From positions 1 to 9,526 of the forward strand of contig JAWXTT010000084.1 of NCBI GenBank assembly GCA_044433325.1: a stretch of 9,526 nt of DNA, given 5' to 3'. The stretch comes from HGM05232 sp044433325 (lineage in GTDB: Bacteria; Bacteroidota; Bacteroidia; Bacteroidales; Muribaculaceae). Shown here piece after piece: positions 5,948-9,526 of this stretch (positions are counted from its first letter, which is position 1; each line of letters starts with the position of its first letter). Below the pieces are notes generated by a model, which was given only the letters and a program-made list of their open reading frames with translations, did no database searches and was not told the origin of the DNA. A program made the position numbers and the translations under genes.

Positions 5948-8245
5948 ATGAAACAACTAATTACAATTATAGTAGTTGCAGTATTAGGTATGTCTAATAT
6001 ATTCGCTGCTGATAAGTTAACAGATGCAAACGTGGCAGGTCACGTTGTATGTACACAAACAGGTGAACACCTACCATATATGAATGTAATCATTGAGGGA
6101 ACAACTTACGGAACAACAACTGACGCAACTGGTCACTTCTTCCTAAAAAATCTACCTATCGGAGAATACTCAATCAAAGCATACGGTATGGGATATACAA
6201 GCCAATCAATAGAGGTGACTACACAAGAGGATAAAACAATAGAGGCACTATTCAGTCTTAAAGAGGATGCTATGATGTTAGAACAAGTAGTAGTAACAGG
6301 TAACAAAAATGAAATTGTACGCACAAATAGCTCAACATTAATTAGCGTAATTCCTAATACAATGTTTGAGATGGTTAGTGCAGCATCATTAGCTGATGGT
6401 CTTGACTTCCAAACAGGTGTACGTGTCGAGAATGATTGTCAAAACTGTGGTTTTACACAAGTTAGAATCAATGGTCTAGAGGGTGCTTACTCACAAATAC
6501 TTATGGACTCACGCCCAGTATATTCAGCCCTAACAGGCGTTTACGGATTAGAGCAAATTCCTGCTAGTATGATTGAGCGTGTTGAGGTCTTACGTGGTGG
6601 TGGTTCTGCCCTATTTGGTTCATCAGCCGTAGGTGGTACTATCAATATTATCACTAAAGATCCTATTTACAATAGTGCTGAGATAGCTCACACATCAACT
6701 TCAATAGGTGTAACAGATGCTTGGGATAACAATACTACATTTAACGCCTCAGTAGTTTCTGATAACCAAAAGGCTGGTATCTTTATCTATGGACAAAACA
6801 GAGAGCGTGATGCTTATGACGCAAATGGTGATAATCTGAGCGAAATTCCTATGATTAACACACAATCATTAGGTATGCGTTCATTCTTAAAGACAAGTGA
6901 CAATTCTAAACTTACACTACAATATCACAACACACATGAGTTCCGCCGTGGTGGTGAAATGGAATTTGACTTACAACCACACCAAACTTCACTAACAGAA
7001 CAAACAGAACACTATATTAATGGTGGTGGTGCTAGCTTTGATTTATTCAACAATGATTATAGCAAGAAATTTAACGTTTATGCATCGTTCCAAAATACTG
7101 ACCGTGCTAGCTATTATGGTGGTGACTATGACGACGCAGCCTATGGCACAACCGATGACTTAGTAGTAGTAACAGGCGCACAATTTATCCGTAACTTTGA
7201 TAATCTTTGGTTTATGCCTGCTGAATTCTTAGCTGGTATTGAGTATAACCATAACGCTCTTGTAGATGAAGCGAAAGGATATGATCACTACGCTGAACAA
7301 AAAATTAATATTTACAGCGGTTTCTTACAAAATGAATGGCGTAATGATATGTTCGGATTCCTTATCGGTGCTCGTTTAGATAAACATAGTATGATTGACA
7401 ATGTAATTATCTCTCCACGTGCTAACTTCCGTTATAACCCTAACAAGAATATGAACTATCGTCTTACATACTCAACAGGATTCCGCGCGCCACAAGCCTT
7501 TGATGAGGATTACCATATCGCCCTAGTAGGTGGGGAACGCGTTGTAACTGTATTGGCTGATGATTTGAAACAGGAGAAATCACAAAGTTTCAGTCTTTCA
7601 GGTGACTACTATTACACTATTGGTGGTGTACAAACTAATTTCTTGATTGAAGGGTTCTACACACACCTAGATGATACATTTACTACTGTAATGCTAGATG
7701 AACAAGATGATTATGGTAATGATGTACAAGAGCGTCAAAATGGCGAAGGTGCAACAGTAATGGGTATTAGCCTAGAGGCAAAAGCAGCTTTCAACAGCAA
7801 ACTTCAAGCACAAGCAGGTTTCACATTCCAAAACAGCAAATATGACTCAGCACAAGAGTGGAGTGAAACAGCTGAAGCAGAAGAAAAAATGCTTCGCACT
7901 CCTAACCTTTATGGTTACTTCACATTAACTTACAGCCCTATCAAGCCATTATCATTAGCATTAACGGGAACTTATACTGGCGAGATGTTAGCACCTCACT
8001 ACGAAGGTTCAGGAACAGATAGCGACGTACTAGTTAGTACTCCTGACTTTATGGATGTTAACTTCAAATGCTCTTATGACTTTACTATTTACAACTATGT
8101 TAAGTTACAACTAAATGCTGGTGTAAACAATATATTCAACGCATACCAAAGTGACTTTGACTTAGGTGTAGAACGTGATGCTGGTTATATGTATGGTCCA
8201 ATGATGCCACGTAGCATATTCGTAGGATTAAAATTAAATATCTAA
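5948..8245 (+). CDS. TonB-dependent outer-membrane receptor, possible metal receptor
   Basis: This 765-residue protein is a complete TonB-dependent receptor. A Sec signal peptide covers residues 1-20 (cleavage after NIFA). A CarboxypepD_reg-like beta-sandwich spans roughly 28-105, with VAGHVVCTQTGEHLPYMNV near its start and GTTTDATGHFFLKNLPIGEY in its middle. LEQVVVTGN at 111-119 is a TonB-box-like segment. The plug covers about 120-240, including NGLEGAYSQILMDSRPV, ERVEVLRGGGSALFGSSAVG and GTINIITKDP. A beta barrel then extends to a terminal aromatic-containing strand, RSIFVGLKLNI. Such receptors import iron chelates, haem, cobalamin, metals or glycans using TonB energy. The plug carries a Cys pair (C164, C167, NDCQNCGFT). 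No SusD partner follows, which argues against a glycan SusCD pair. The upstream His-rich protein suggests a metal ligand, but this is inference. Confidence 0.9.
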   Translation: MKQLITIIVVAVLGMSNIFAADKLTDANVAGHVVCTQTGEHLPYMNVIIEGTTYGTTTDATGHFFLKNLPIGEYSIKAYGMGYTSQSIEVTTQEDKTIEALFSLKEDAMMLEQVVVTGNKNEIVRTNSSTLISVIPNTMFEMVSAASLADGLDFQTGVRVENDCQNCGFTQVRINGLEGAYSQILMDSRPVYSALTGVYGLEQIPASMIERVEVLRGGGSALFGSSAVGGTINIITKDPIYNSAEIAHTSTSIGVTDAWDNNTTFNASVVSDNQKAGIFIYGQNRERDAYDANGDNLSEIPMINTQSLGMRSFLKTSDNSKLTLQYHNTHEFRRGGEMEFDLQPHQTSLTEQTEHYINGGGASFDLFNNDYSKKFNVYASFQNTDRASYYGGDYDDAAYGTTDDLVVVTGAQFIRNFDNLWFMPAEFLAGIEYNHNALVDEAKGYDHYAEQKINIYSGFLQNEWRNDMFGFLIGARLDKHSMIDNVIISPRANFRYNPNKNMNYRLTYSTGFRAPQAFDEDYHIALVGGERVVTVLADDLKQEKSQSFSLSGDYYYTIGGVQTNFLIEGFYTHLDDTFTTVMLDEQDDYGNDVQERQNGEGATVMGISLEAKAAFNSKLQAQAGFTFQNSKYDSAQEWSETAEAEEKMLRTPNLYGYFTLTYSPIKPLSLALTGTYTGEMLAPHYEGSGTDSDVLVSTPDFMDVNFKCSYDFTIYNYVKLQLNAGVNNIFNAYQSDFDLGVERDAGYMYGPMMPRSIFVGLKLNI

Positions 8246-8250
8246 TAGAC

Positions 8251-8283
8251 AAAGAGGGAAATTACTTGTTAGTTTCTCTCTTT
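8251..8283 (+). terminator. Terminator hairpin of the receptor gene
   Basis: AAAGAGGGAAA (8251-8261) and TTTCTCTCTTT (8273-8283) pair over 11 positions with one G-U wobble and an 11-base loop, starting 5 bp after the receptor stop codon. T-rich sequence (TCTATTTATA) follows. This is a plausible intrinsic terminator on the plus strand. Confidence 0.6.
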
Positions 8284-8306
8284 TCTATTTATAGGTAAGT
8301 TCTATA

Positions 8307-8358
8307 AATATAGTAAGCCTGACTAACAATGATTGTCGTTAGTCAGGCTTACTATATT
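8307..8358. terminator. Long perfect palindrome between convergent genes, probable bidirectional terminator
   Basis: Two 21-bp arms (8307-8327 and 8338-8358) are exactly complementary and centred on the core AAGCCTGACTAAC / GTTAGTCAGGCTT, with a 10-base loop (8328-8337). It lies between the receptor gene on the plus strand and rho on the minus strand, so it can fold in RNA from either side. There is no strong T tract after either arm. The stem is longer than most terminators need, so another role such as RNA 3'-end protection is possible. Confidence 0.65.
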
Positions 8359-8388
8359 AAGGGGAGTATCTGAAAACTGACCCTTAAA
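8356..8388. repeat. Convergent-junction motif, copy B
   Basis: ATTAAGGGG from 8356 followed by AGTATCTGAAAACTGACCCT and TAAA matches copy A (3022-3051) at nearly every position apart from a 2-base insertion and a few substitutions. Here TTAAGGG (8357-8363) and CCCTTAA (8381-8387) pair perfectly around a 17-base loop. It lies about 40 bp beyond the rho stop codon on the minus strand. Confidence 0.6.
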
Positions 8389-8426
8389 AATTATTCTGTA
8401 CTCCTAAATATTTTATAGGGGAATTA

Positions 8427-9526
8427 TTAGTCATTCATTGTTAGTAGTAACTCTTCGTTATTGCGGGTGCGTCCCATGCGATCCATGATAAATTCCATAG
8501 CCTCAATAGATGTGCGATCTGATAGGAATCGGCGTAAAATCCACATTCTGTTTAGCGTGTCTTGGCTTAGAAGTAAATCATCACGACGTGTGCTAGATGC
8601 GATAATATCAACAGCTGGGAAAATACGTTTATTAGATAGCTTACGATCTAATTGTAGCTCCATATTACCAGTACCCTTGAACTCCTCGAAGATTACTTCA
8701 TCCATCTTAGAGCCAGTTTCGATAAGTGCTGTGGCAATGATGGTTAAGCTACCACCATTCTCGATATTACGTGCTGCTCCGAAGAAACGTTTAGGTTTCT
8801 GCAAAGCATTAGCATCAACACCACCTGAAAGTATCTTGCCCGATGCAGGCGAAACGGTATTATATGCTCGCGCTAGACGTGTGATAGAATCTAATAGTAT
8901 TACTACATCGTGACCACACTCAACCATGCGTTTAGCTTTCTCAAGTACTATGCTGGCAATCTTAACGTGGCGTTCAGCTGGTTCATCAAATGTTGAAGCT
9001 ATTACCTCAGCATTTACGCTACGTGCCATATCGGTTACCTCCTCAGGACGTTCGTCGATAAGTAGGATTATCATATAGGTCTCAGGGTGATTCTCAGAAA
9101 TTGCGTTGGCTATATCTTTAAGTAACACTGTTTTACCTGTCTTAGGAGGTGCAACGATTAGCCCGCGCTGCCCCTTGCCAATAGGTGAGAACATATCTAC
9201 AACACGTGTTGATAGATTAGTGAAACGTGGTCCACCTGTTAGCTTGAATTTCTCCTCTGGGAATAATGGCACAAGATGCTCGAATGGTACGCGATCACGT
9301 ACAAATTCAGGTTTGCGACCATTGATGTTAACTACGTTGCACAGTGGGAAATATTTCTCGCCCTCACGTGGTGGGCGGATTGGTCCTTCAACTACATCTC
9401 CTGTACGTAATCCGTAGATCTTGACTTGTGATTGTGATACATACACATCATCAGGGGATGTTAGGTAGTTATAATCTGACGAACGCAGAAATCCATATCC
9501 ATCAGGCATAACCTCCAACACACCTA
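8427..9526 (-). CDS. rho: Transcription termination factor Rho (N-terminus beyond window)
   Basis: This is the C-terminal 366 or so residues of Rho, the hexameric RNA-dependent ATPase and helicase that ends transcription. The frame stays open to the window edge; its last codons read GVLEVMPDGYGFLRS, the start of the cold-shock-like RNA-binding domain, so the true start lies outside. Counting from VLEV as residue 1, the RNA-binding domain covers about 1-50, Walker A APPKTGKT is at 124-131, Walker B DVVILLDS at 205-212, and the Q-loop GGVDANALQKPKRFFGAARN follows from 233. The R-loop region FKGTGNMELQLDRKLSNKRIFPA is also normal. The end ...NEELLLTMND is followed by tandem TAA stops (8429-8424). 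No damage is seen. Bacteroidetes Rho proteins often carry an extra N-terminal region, which this window cannot show. Confidence 0.96.
   Translation of the reverse strand, partial: GVLEVMPDGYGFLRSSDYNYLTSPDDVYVSQSQVKIYGLRTGDVVEGPIRPPREGEKYFPLCNVVNINGRKPEFVRDRVPFEHLVPLFPEEKFKLTGGPRFTNLSTRVVDMFSPIGKGQRGLIVAPPKTGKTVLLKDIANAISENHPETYMIILLIDERPEEVTDMARSVNAEVIASTFDEPAERHVKIASIVLEKAKRMVECGHDVVILLDSITRLARAYNTVSPASGKILSGGVDANALQKPKRFFGAARNIENGGSLTIIATALIETGSKMDEVIFEEFKGTGNMELQLDRKLSNKRIFPAVDIIASSTRRDDLLLSQDTLNRMWILRRFLSDRTSIEAMEFIMDRMGRTRNNEELLLTMND

Noticed and set aside
5948..8245. SusC-type glycan receptor
   Set aside because: The protein is 765 residues, shorter than typical SusC, and no SusD-like lipoprotein gene follows; the next gene is the convergent rho.
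8461..9417. Two open plus-strand frames opposite rho (8461-8913 and 9106-9417)
   Set aside because: They mirror the strongly conserved rho coding sequence on the other strand, and their translations are low-complexity Ser/Arg-rich without motifs.
9519..9521. Internal GTG as the start of rho
   Set aside because: The frame continues upstream with GGT to the window edge, and VLEVMPDGYGF is an internal Rho segment, so the gene is cut by the window rather than short.

Overview
The window looks like chromosomal DNA of a member of the Bacteroidetes, most likely order Bacteroidales. The sequence is AT-rich, ribosome binding sites are weak or A-rich, and -7 boxes of the Bacteroidetes form TAnnTTTG precede three transcription units. 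The protein families also fit: a Bacteroidales-type small MKK... peptide, a DUF2520 protein next to KdsC and Maf, a SusC/BtuB-style TonB-dependent receptor with an N-terminal CarboxypepD_reg-like domain, and a Rho whose N-terminus runs off the right edge. I cannot name genus or species.

Left edge (1-642): a short minus-strand gene at 94-270 encodes a 58-residue peptide of unknown function, followed by a terminator-like hairpin. Between it and the next gene lie about 370 bp without a gene. They hold an unusual array of 22-23 bp repeats with TGTCAT cores on one side and ATGACA cores in inverse orientation on the other, plus a perfect 17-bp tandem duplication.

Plus-strand operon (643-3037): four tightly packed genes encode a nitroreductase-family flavoprotein, a DUF2520 Rossmann protein, a KdsC-type KDO-8-phosphate phosphatase and a Maf nucleotide pyrophosphatase. 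Neighbouring genes overlap by 11 and 14 bp, and the last gap is 5 bp. It converges on a minus-strand pair (5244 to 3047): class I mannose-6-phosphate isomerase (manA), then an ATP-grasp-like protein of unknown function. KdsC and ManA both feed cell-envelope sugar pathways (lipid A/KDO and GDP-mannose).

Plus-strand pair (5468-8245): a small His-rich membrane protein with three HxH clusters precedes a 765-residue TonB-dependent receptor. Its promoter coincides with a near-perfect 22-bp dyad that ends at the start codon. This resembles a metal-uptake module, but the substrate is not proven. It converges on rho (minus strand, 9526 to 8427). The space between them holds a terminator hairpin, a perfect 21-bp-arm palindrome and a second copy of a roughly 30-bp motif that also sits at the maf/ATP-grasp convergent junction.

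The most unusual items are the repeat array at 302-524, the operator-like dyad with the His-rich/receptor pair, and the shared motif at both convergent gene ends.
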